Of a DNA stretch of 64,000 nt, positions 55,735 to 64,000 are shown piece by piece; the stretch's first letter is position 1; each line of letters opens with the position of its first letter. The DNA lies in NCBI GenBank assembly GCA_024509875.1, contig JAMPIV010012241.1, forward strand, positions 124,001-188,000, written 5' to 3'. The notes under the pieces are model-generated. The model was not told where the DNA came from, made no database searches, and was given only the letters and a program-made list of their open reading frames with translations. The stretch is from Oreohelix idahoensis (lineage: Eukaryota > Mollusca > Gastropoda > Stylommatophora > Oreohelicidae). The translations under genes were made by a program, and so were the position numbers.

Positions 55735-55941
55735 TTGTGATGTTATGACCAAGATCTCCAGTGTGGAACTGACAGCAAGAACCAGACAGGTGCTAGTGGA
55801 GCAAGAAGTATGACGAAAGGGCTGGTTTTGGATAGGGCACGCATTGAGGAAACCTGGTGATAGCATTGCAAGACAGTCCTTGTTCTGGAACCTTCAGGGC
55901 AAGAAAGGTAAAGGGACATGAAAATAGACTGAGAATGAAAC

Positions 55942-55978
<37 letters not shown>

Positions 55979-56060
55979 GTAGAAAGGATAAAGAAGACAT
56001 TGAACAGAAGGCACACAGGACAGGCACAACTTTGTTTACGGCATATGCTCCTACCAGAGT
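55735..56060 (+). mobile_element. RTE-like LINE 3' end fragment
   Basis: Reads VELTARTRQVLVEQEV, a stop, then FWIGHALRKPGDSIARQSLF and WNLQGKKGKG, closely matching the C-terminus of family A (1,125-1,478). A (AG)n run at 55,942-55,977 replaces the GRP-rich coding stretch. Confidence 0.82.
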
Positions 56061-56099
56061 TCAAGGGTCATTGATGCTGACCATACATTGTAAAAAAAA

Positions 56100-57054
56100 A
56101 ATGCAGCAATTACTAGTGCTCTCCTCCAGGGTCAGGAGACAAGATTTGGGTTTATCTTACTTTTGCCGATCATAAACATTGCTTAAGGCCTAGCGAAATC
56201 CTTAGTTAGTGAATGATGGATGAAATTATGCCTTAGGTATGTTAGTGGTTGGGGTGTAAATGGTAATGATTATCCTGATGGATCGTTGGCTTTAAGCTGT
56301 ACATTGAACATGTAAGTGGCTGTAATCCGCATAGGTCACCTTGATACTTTGATCTTCTCTTCTTCTCTCTCCCCCCCACCCATTCCCCACCTCCCCGGTT
56401 GCTGAATGTTTTTTTCTCCATGGAAACGTAGTGCGAATGTGACCTTATAATATTTGTTAATTTTACTTCAGTTTAGGTCATTTTGAACTGGAGAGTTATT
56501 TTGCTCTGTTTCAGATAATACTCGATGTATCTCATTAATACAAGCTTATTTCATAATTGCATTTTAATAGCACATCAGGCCTCAGTGCGTGCTCTGGCTC
56601 AGAAACAAGTAATTAACTTCACCTGCGCCGCTTCAGGGCTAAACAGTAGATTAAAAAAAAAACAGGTCTTAATTAAAAACAAAAAAATCAAATAATCTGA
56701 TTGTAATTTAATTCAGAAGGGACCACTACAAACAATACTGACGTTATTACAATTTTTTGCGCATTTTACTCCACATATTCCTTTGAGCAGCCAAAAAGAG
56801 CACGTTATATTATGATTTTGTGTTCTCATTAGAGACCAATATATACATTAATTATACAATAAAACACAAATTAATTATACATTAAACACATAAATTAATT
56901 ACTGTATGTTAATTATACAGTAAAACACAAATTGATTATAGGCCTACAGTAAAACACATAAAATGATTGAACATTAAAATATAACTTGATTATACAGTAA
57001 AAACACATGAACTAATTGTTCAGTAAATACACACGGCTTTCATAAATGGTTGTT
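56100..57054. other. No gene recognised
   Basis: AT-rich. Short repeats of AATTATACAGTAAAACACA occur at about 56,840-57,030; no coding content. Confidence 0.5.
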
Positions 57055-57730
57055 TGCGTGGGAATAGAAAGATTGAAGTGGCATGACAAAATCACTCATG
57101 TGGAGCTGGGAAACGGAGCAGGTTGAGCGAGAGATGCTGGAGATGGGTGGGGTACCCATTGAGGAAACCTGTTGATGACATGACCGGCTGCCTTTATTCT
57201 GGAATCCCCAGGTAAGACAGGTAGAAGAAGACCAAAGATTCCCAGGTAAGACAGGTAGAAGAAGACCAAAGATCCCGAGGTAAGACAGGTAGAAGAAGAC
57301 CAAAGATCCCGAGGTAAGACAGGTAGAAGAAGACCAAAGATCCCCAGGTAAGACAGGTAGAAGAAGACCAAAGATCCCCAGGTAAGACAGGTAGAAGAAG
57401 ACCAAAGATCCCCAGGTAAGAACAGATAGAAGAAGACCAAAGATCCCCAGGTAAGACAGGTAGAAGAAGACCAAAGATCCCCAGGTAAGACAGGTAGAAG
57501 AAGACCAAAGATCCCCAGGTAAGACAGGTAGAAGAAGACCAAAGATCCCCAGGTAAGAACAGGTAGAAGAAGACCAAAGAACACACGGAGAAGAGAACTA
57601 GAGACAGACATGATCAGGATGAAGAAGACAAGGAAAGACCTTGACCTGATGTTACGTGACAGGAAGACTTGACATAAGTTTGTTGACGGCCTATGCTCCT
57701 TGGGGAGCTGAAAAGTGATGATGACCAAAA
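57055..57730 (+). mobile_element. RTE-like LINE 3' end with expanded minisatellite
   Basis: Starts with KWHDKITHVELG-like coding, then an ILESPGKTGRRRPKIP reading at the first repeat unit. After the array it ends with RRRELETDMIRMKKTRKDLD and HKFVDGLCS, the RTE C-terminus. The array at 57,206-57,580 lies exactly at the position of the GKRGRGRPR motif of family A. Confidence 0.82.
57206..57580. repeat. 34-bp minisatellite, ~11 copies
   Basis: The unit starts CCCCAGGTAAGACAGGTAGA and continues AGAAGACCAAAGAT. Each copy carries CAG|GTAAGA, a strong 5' splice-site consensus, on the plus strand. As 34 is not a multiple of three, every frame on the minus strand stays open for long stretches without meaning. 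Confidence 0.95.
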
Positions 57731-58084
57731 ACACATGAATTAATTGTATGGGACCCTGCGTAGTTCCCCCGGGGGGTCACTTATGAGACAATAAAGAATA
57801 AGACTATAACTTCCTCATGCATGTCGTAATAGACCTTCTAATATTAGTTTATGCATCGAGCTGACAGCCTCGTCATATAAAAGAAGTTGCTACAGAAACC
57901 GCCGATGCATGAGCATGTGAATCCTTTGTGACAGCTTTCTTCAAAAGGGTCAGCTCAGTAGTGGTCCCAAAATGAAGATTGTGTTATGAATTATATGAGT
58001 ATAAACTCATGAATTATACAGTTAAAAAAAAACACATGAACGTGAGTCTCGCAATGAGGCATGGGTGTTATTTCATGCTTTATT

Positions 58085-58430
58085 CAATTATCACCCGAAG
58101 ATGCTAGTCCGTTAACAGAGTCGCAGTCGCGCCAAGCCATCCTGAACTGTTTATCCCTTCAATGTATGTCCATGTCTTTTAAAAAATTCCTCTCATGTCT
58201 GTCTCCAGTTTCCGTCTTCATATATTTATTAGCTTACCATTTTTTTTCTCTTATACTGGGTATTTCAGAACAAGTACTGCCTTGTAATGCTATAAACTGG
58301 ATTACTCAGAGTATGCCCTGTTCAACGCCGGTATCTTCTTCTCACCAGTTGTTCAGCGGGTATATGTCTGGTTCTTTCCGTCAGTTTCACATTGGTGATC
58401 TAGTCATACCATTTCAGTGATATTCTTATC
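58085..58430 (-). mobile_element. RTE-like LINE 3' end fragment, diverged
   Basis: On the minus strand it reads ITNVKLTERTRHIPAEQL, then GHTLSNPVYSITRQYLF and a broken GK-RK region, equivalent to the family A C-terminus but with stops and a lost GRP motif. Confidence 0.7.
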
Positions 58431-58439
58431 AAGGCTTCA

Positions 58440-59840
58440 TGTGCGAAAGTCTGTTCATTTCTATTTTGTCATTGTTGTTTTATGTAGATTGAATTTGCTA
58501 CGCCTTTAGTACGACCTTATCAGTAAATGTGACAGTTACACCGAAGTCACGTATTATTGTTAATTGACATTAAAGGAACAAGAAGATCTAGTAGGGTCTC
58601 TGTGGGTTGTTAATCACACCCGCTAAGAGATATTGTCACTTGATTGTTCATCTTTTCGGGAAGTATATGAGAATGGGGTGGCAGATTCTGTTACAATATA
58701 AAAATACTCACTTGTGGCGCATAGGTTAAAGATGCTGTTACATCGTATGTTTTAAGACAAGGGTTCAGCAACCGGCAGATCACAGGGAATGGCTTTTTAG
58801 GTGACGGAGGGGAATGAAACCTCCGAAATTCTTATCCCTCCGTCACTTTAGTCGCACCTTTACCGACTAAAGCTGCAGTCTTTTTCATGGCGCGTTTCCG
58901 ACTGGGAAACTAAATTGTACGCCTGTCGAAACAACGCGCATTTTATTCCCATCCTTAATAATGGCCGATGTTTGACTTTGTCCACCGTTTATAGAATTTT
59001 CCTCATTTGTAATTTGAATGAGTATGAATAAAGAATGGAGTTCTTTACATTTGCATTAACTCAGCCGATTTAGTCGCTCAAGTCCATACTCCATGAATAA
59101 TGATTCCGAGACGCAGTAATAGAAAGTTTATTTAGAACTTTTAGTTTTGTGGCAAGGCAAGATTTCAAAAGATATCATATCCGTACATTTACTAAGCTTG
59201 TTGTGATAAAGCAGCTGTTAATTAATTAGTCATTTAGTTAGTTTGGATTTTTTTTGTGACTTCTCCCTCATGCTATTTTTGACGCGTTGCTCCATAGCTT
59301 CATAACCAATTCATCCAGATAAAAGACCACAGGAGAATTATTGCCGTCATGAGGATATGCAGCAGAAACAGCACAACACAATTATTTTCCCGTCGCGTTT
59401 TGGCGGGTGACTTACTCGTTAAAGAAAGAATTATTAAAGGTCTACTTTTGTCCCCGCATTCTTATGGGAAAGCTCACGAGCTAGCTTGCTAAATTTACTT
59501 ACTTTTCGGTAACTGCATATATTCTGGAAAGCAATATTTGCTTGAAAGTGAAGTTAACATTCGGTAAAATCTCATTTAGTTTGAGTTTTCCACTGCGGTG
59601 TCGATTGGATTGTTTGAAGCAGATCGTCCGTTAGAGATAAAAGTGACCAATAGGGCTGCACTTATTCCACATTAGAAATACTCTGAAACTTTCAAACTGG
59701 CATGGTTTTATCAAGGTCTATTTTTAGAGAACTCTGTATTTCTAAAGAAGCTCCCGATAGCTCATGTGTTGCCGACCGCTGTTTTAATCAGTCAACGTCC
59801 AACACAGTTAAAAGATCAAACGAAGATAGAATAAAAGTGA
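58440..59840. other. No gene recognised
   Basis: Mixed-composition sequence with no exon or repeat that I can name. Confidence 0.4.
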
Positions 59841-59843
59841 ATG

Positions 59844-59910
59844 AAATGACCACAGCAGAGTTAGTGGCATCATCCGGACATGCAGCAGAAAGAGCACACC
59901 ATAGTTCATT
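59844..59910 (+). pseudogene. Short RTE-like endonuclease relic
   Basis: The frame reads MTTAELVASSGHAAERAHHS, resembling ITGELVLSSGHEDESSHHSE of the family A endonuclease. Only about 20 residues match, so this is a small relic or chance likeness. It runs into a TC microsatellite. Confidence 0.45.
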
Positions 59911-59934
59911 CCCCTCATTTTTGGCGGTGGCGGG

Positions 59935-60038
<104 letters not shown>

Positions 60039-60624
60039 ATATGCAAGATGTAACGCGAACTACCCGGAAAACATCGTAGTACGAGTAGTTGAGAATACAC
60101 ACACCCAGTTTAAAAAAAAAAAGTGAAAATAATTCAGTGCAAAGTATTCAAATTAAATCGACACTCGCGACCAAGTCTAGGAATCTGTTATGCAAATATG
60201 GTTTGCTTTCTCAAACAACAAGGGGCATACTTTTTTTTGTCCACGAGCTCATTGGAGTATAAATCGTTATTTATTTTGAAGAGAGAAAAGTCTGGTTGCC
60301 ATAAAAAACTGCCATATATAAATTTTCAGTGTCATTCAGGCTGACTGTTTAAGGAACCGTAGTGAACCGAGGTTGTTGTTGAATGCTAGGAGTTTCTTCA
60401 TTTCGTAGGTCCGTCTTAACATTAACGCTGCAGTATTAATCTCGACGTCGTAAAGCAAAGAATAGGGTTGTATTGTGTGAACGCTGGTCGCTATTGCCCT
60501 GTTTGAAAGTACTGTAATACTGCGCGGAGAAACACAATGATATCGTGTTATGTTTGTGAGGAAATTGGTTGTTTGATTTGTCTGGTGTAAGCCTTGCGAC
60601 AGAAGCTTGCAGTATTTTATCATC

Positions 60625-60728
60625 CACCATCATTATTATCGTCATCATCATCGTCACCATCATCATCATCGTCGTCATCATCATCGTCACCATCGTCATC
60701 ATCATCGTCGTCGTCACCAGCATTATCA
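60625..60728. repeat. (CAT/CGT)n trinucleotide-rich tract
   Basis: Imperfect ATC/GTC repeat; the minus strand gives a poly-Asp frame without other support. Confidence 0.95.
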
Positions 60729-60734
60729 TGTTCC

Positions 60735-61000
60735 TTTGCGCTCTTTATGAAGCCGCCACTGTAGCTATCCCCTTGCAGGAAACCAGCACCAAACATTCGC
60801 ATGTTGTTGCAACGGTGGAGTTAGTGGTAGTTTATTTGACATGATGAAGTTGCCAGTCCCATGCACAAACTCAAATTAATCCGCCCTGTACGAGATTCTG
60901 ACGGTTCAGTAGTCCTATTCCTTATTTGTCTCTTCGGAGACCCCCGGGAGCTTGACGGGTCACGAAGTATAACGGATGTGAGAAGATGGAAGGTAAAGAT
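60735..61000 (+). repeat. Dispersed repeat family E, fifth copy
   Basis: Contains GCCGCCACTGTAGCTATCCC, CTTGCAGGAAACCAGCACCA, TTGACATGATGAAGTTGCC and CATGCACAAACTCAAATTAA, then the downstream TAGTCCTATTCCTTATTTG block also seen at 10,845. Confidence 0.75.
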
Positions 61001-61539
61001 AGTCCTGCACAGCATTGTCGTGTCGGCCAAACTATTTTCTGACACCGACTGAAAAAGCCCGACTCTGACAACAGTTTTTTAACTAGTGATATGGCATAAA
61101 ATTATGCACTTACAAGTATATGGAGTTATATGTATAAGTATGGTATGTGTGTGAATAAATGAATATGTGGCTTTCGTAGACTACATTTTAAACTATTCAC
61201 TCATTCATACAGTAATACAATATAACAAATCATTCACATCTGCACACAATGACTGATTTGTCAAACTCAGTGAGGTAAAATAGTTTTATTTTAACAATGA
61301 CGGGAAAATTGACAGTGTATATAGTTTATTTTCCGTTCTTGTCTGCTTTTTCTAAATTTGCCAACAAATTTCCAGTTGTGATAAAAACTGTATATGTAAT
61401 CAGAAGCAACTGAAATTTTCCTACAGTACGAAAAAAATGGATGTACTTTAACACAAAAGTGGTTTTAGGAGTTCTACTACTTTAAAATCTTATTTTCAAA
61501 GTTTTTAAGCGCCCTCCTCCCTTGCTTGGATCAAACGTG

Positions 61540-61648
61540 GATCTGCCTTGACTTAAGTCTCGTAAAATTCTGAGCCGGAGTCGGGACATTTTTTTTTTAC
61601 CGACTCCAAATAAAAATAAAAAAATGACCGACTCCACAGCGCTGGTCT
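61540..61648 (-). repeat. hAT-like terminus (CAGCGCTGTGGAGTCGG)
   Basis: On the minus strand the end reads CAGCGCTGTGGAGTCGGTCA, followed by further GGAGTCGG words, typical of hAT elements. A partner end is not clearly seen; GACACCGACTGAAAAAGCCC at 61,039 is a weak candidate. Confidence 0.5.
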
Positions 61649-61649
61649 G

Positions 61650-61770
61650 ACAGTAGATACTGCCGTTGGGGGAGTGAAGTGTTAGAGACTTTACTAAACT
61701 AGGTCTCACTTTTTAAGGTGGGGTAACCGGTTTCATTCCTCGCTGCATTTGTCTTGTCTAACTTAAGAGC
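61650..61770 (+). repeat. Dispersed repeat family D, second copy
   Basis: Contains AGTAGATACTGCCGTTGGGG, GTGAAGTGTTAGAGACTT and ACTAGGTCTCACTTTTTAAG, matching 9,332-9,430. Confidence 0.7.
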
Positions 61771-61778
61771 AGAGTCAA

Positions 61779-61899
<121 letters not shown>

Positions 61900-62329
61900 A
61901 CCCAGACAAACCACACATATACATTCACAGAATTGACTTAACGAGAACAAAACAAGAACACAAAAACAGACAAAGAAAACAGTTCCCGGAGAAGCTTTAA
62001 AGTTGTGATGACTTAGACCGTGTAACCTATCCGTTGGCAAGCGATACATCATGAGTCACTGGCCGAGTCAGTGATATCAGGAAGAACACATGCGCAAACC
62101 ACTTAGGCAGCAGTGACGCGGAGGGCGTACTAATTCATTAATATACCTTTGCTGTATGCGCGAAGCACTGCACCATTAAACATTTTACAGATCGTTAAGT
62201 CCCACGGAACGAAGATTAAACGAGGACATTATTGTACTTCCAATGAAATGCGCAGGCAGATTAAAAATAAAAATAAAACCCATTCCCATCAACGCCTTCA
62301 ACATTAACTTCGGTAGGGTGTTTATACTT

Positions 62330-62413
62330 TATTTCAGTGAGTACTTTATTTCAGTTATTACTTTATTTCAATTATTACTTTGTTTCAGTTATTACTTTAT
62401 TTCAGTTATTACT
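62330..62413. repeat. ~18-bp tandem repeat TTTCAGTTATTACTTTAT
   Basis: About four to five copies, and one or two more copies at 63,643-63,670 on the other side of the next LINE. Confidence 0.88.
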
Positions 62414-62479
62414 GAACGGGGATTTGGCCATGGTGACATCCGTTGGTGGTCAAAGGCATCAAACAGGGAACGCAAGACA

Positions 62480-63287
62480 TGGTAATTCAGGAGATTCGAG
62501 GAGCTGAGAATGATAAGAGGGTGCAAAAAGCAGTGCAGCAGGCCCAACAAGGCCAATGGACTGCATGGGAAGGAGCCCTGTAAAGGTCCTTGACATGGAA
62601 GGATATATGGCACCTCTTAGACTCGGCTTCATTATTAGATCAATGTATGACCTCCTGCCATCGTCTGCAAACCTTGTGAGATGGGGAAAGTCTGATGACG
62701 CTCACTGCCCCCTGTGCCATGAGAGGCAGACACTTGAACACGTACTGTCTGCTTGCAAGGTGTCATTAGGGCAAGGGCGATACACATGGCGCCACAACAA
62801 AGTACTAAATGAGATGGCTGCTACAATAGACGTGGCAAGGGTGAAGGCAAACAGCAAAGTCAGACCGAGCACCTAAAATACATACTTTCTGAGAGCAGGA
62901 AAGTCAGCACATCCCAAATCAAGTAGCAGTTTAACATCGCTTCTGGATTGTGCAAATGACTGGGAGATGGCAGTAGACCTACCTGGCCTAGGGGCATATC
63001 CAGAGAGTATCAGAAGATCTCGAAGACGGCCAGATATAATGCTGCATTCCTCATCATCGCACCAGATTATAATGATTGAGCTGACCCTGCCATTTGAATC
63101 CAGATTGGACGAGCAACACTCGTTCAAAGTGGCCAAGTATAATGATCTGGCCACGGACTTGAGATACGATGGGTTCACTGCAAGGGTCATGGCTGTTGAG
63201 GTGTGTGCAAGAGGTCTCGTGGCGGTCTCAATGTATGATCTACTGACACTTGGGGTTGAGGGGATAGTCAAGAACAAGGGCGCTTAA
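62480..63287 (+). pseudogene. Zinc knuckle and restriction-like endonuclease of R2/HERO-like LINE
   Basis: Beginning in another frame (about 62,480-62,575): QKAVQQAQQGQWTAWEG. From 62,556 the main frame gives GFIIRSMYDLLPS, CPLCHERQTLEHVLSACKVS (C-x2-C-x7-H-x4-C zinc knuckle) and QGRYTWRHNKVL. A TAA at 62,874-62,876 interrupts it. The same frame then continues with RRSRRRPDIMLHSSSSH, MIELTLPFESRLDE and KVAKYNDLATDLRYDG, ending at 63,285. R..PD, the ELT-P-E strand and K..KY are the PD-(D/E)XK core that nicks target DNA in R2, R4 and HERO elements. One frameshift and one stop make it inactive. Confidence 0.85.
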
Positions 63288-63491
63288 GAGGCTCAGCGAA
63301 ACTGCGGAAAAGGCATCGTGCTGGCTGTGGAACAACTGCAACGGGCTGTGGAACCGGGGACAGTAATTTGTTTTCAACATACGGGTTACCTTCACAATTG
63401 CCTTCAGCTGGCAGAAAATAAGAGTGAATTTGAAAGCTGCAACCACGGTTGAGGGGGCACAGGAGGCTGGCACTTGTTAGTCATGACCCAA

Positions 63492-63494
<3 letters not shown>

Positions 63495-63537
<43 letters not shown>
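63495..63537. repeat. Poly(C) run, 43 bases
   Basis: An uninterrupted run of 43 C inside the 3' region of the LINE. Its length in the genome may differ because such runs are hard to sequence. Confidence 0.95.
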
Positions 63538-63904
63538 TTTTTAGAGTGTAAAGGAGATTAAGGGGACGAAACACTTTATCGACGGGGGGACTACTTCTGA
63601 TGATATCGCCTCCTGTTGTATCGCTTTGTATAGAGCTTCCTATCAGTTATTACTTTATTGCAGTTATTAGTCTGCACTTTCACACGTCATCTTAGATGCG
63701 TTACGGTCCAGATTGAATACAGTAACATGTGGTAAAAGTAAACAAATAATTTAGGTTAATTTTTACGGAATCACAGTAAAATAACCGCCAAGAAGGCTTT
63801 CTTCAGAGTATAGGCGGACTGGTATTGCGTTGGGCCCTTGGACAAAAAAGGGTCATTGACTCCTGATTACCGATTCCACATTGATTATGAAAAGTAAAGC
63901 TAGT

Positions 63905-64000
63905 CCCATAACAGAAACTGTCGGTGGGGAGTGTAGTGTTAGAGACTTCGATGTACTAGATCCAGCTTTTTCTAGGTGGGGTAACGAGTTCCCTTCCTCG
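63905..64000 (+). repeat. Dispersed repeat family D, third copy (cut by window end)
   Basis: Contains GTAGTGTTAGAGACTTCGAT, GTACTAGATCC, TAGGTGGGGTAACGAGTTCC and CTTCCTCG, matching 9,340-9,420 and 61,655-61,745. Confidence 0.7.

Larger units (their letters stand above)
62414..63642 (+). mobile_element. LINE 3' part with restriction-like endonuclease (R2/HERO-like)
   Basis: A plus-strand LINE fragment about 1.2 kb long. TCAGTTATTACT lies on both sides (62,402-62,413 and 63,643-63,654). This may be the target duplication, but the target is itself a tandem repeat, so the length is uncertain. It encodes a zinc knuckle and a restriction-like endonuclease, followed by a 3' region with a 43-base C run. 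The reverse transcriptase is missing through 5' truncation. Confidence 0.82.

Noticed and set aside
57040..57734. Long minus-strand hydrophobic frames
   Set aside because: The 34-bp array shifts frame each unit, so all three frames are open; true homology is on the plus strand to RTE C-termini.
60620..60802. Poly-Asp protein on the minus strand
   Set aside because: Product of the trinucleotide tract with flanking repeat E; no other support.

Overview
This is a eukaryotic nuclear window from an invertebrate animal. Genes have GT-AG introns, coding density is very low, and most of the DNA is transposon debris and tandem repeats. The mix of RTE-like LINEs, I/Nimb-like LINEs with RNase H, a LINE with a restriction-like endonuclease, piggyBac elements and tRNA-derived SINEs would suit a mollusc or another marine lophotrochozoan. 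That placement is inference; no single sequence proves the phylum. There are no bacterial operons, rRNA genes or CRISPR arrays.

Host genes. Positions 7,024-29,203 carry seven plus-strand exons of a nuclear speckle splicing regulatory protein 1 homologue (NSRP1, also CCDC55). The conserved blocks are YGLILP, VFEYDAVYDEMQ, PKYI, KEKFVTSAYKQK and DVTKQKDMSGFYR. The first exon and the charged C-terminal half are not visible. A second host gene is hinted at by one exon at 50,602-50,705 encoding the first zinc finger of a LIM domain.

Layout. At 0.67-6.63 kb, a hAT-type terminus pair encloses a full-length 3.2-kb RTE-like LINE (1,118-4,341, 11-bp target duplication) and a decayed piggyBac transposase. 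At 7-29 kb lies NSRP1, whose introns hold SINEs, a fold-back palindrome and two arrays of the same 22-bp repeat. The same introns hold a LINE nested inside another LINE (14.66-19.33 kb) and a TTAA-flanked piggyBac element (22.4-26.3 kb). A 20-bp tandem array (29.79-30.42 kb) abuts about 9 kb of compositionally abnormal sequence (30.42-39.5 kb). That stretch starts almost free of G and drifts to G-rich, with no recognisable content; it is probably an assembly or base-calling artefact, but this is unproven.

At 40.6-42.8 kb there is a third LINE family with a ruined catalytic box. At 44.7-49.4 kb there are RNase H-bearing LINE fragments, one of them split by an unidentified 2.5-kb insertion. At 50-64 kb are the LIM exon, a full SINE, a Tigger-like MITE, several RTE 3' ends and long microsatellites. 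One RTE 3' end is expanded into a 34-bp minisatellite. A restriction-like-endonuclease LINE sits at 62.4-63.6 kb.

Apart from the two host genes, the coding sequences are selfish-element enzymes (endonuclease, reverse transcriptase, RNase H, transposase). Nearly all carry stops or frameshifts, so no multi-gene pathway is encoded here. The value of the window lies in its nested insertion history, the abnormal block, the unidentified insertion and the Tigger-like element.
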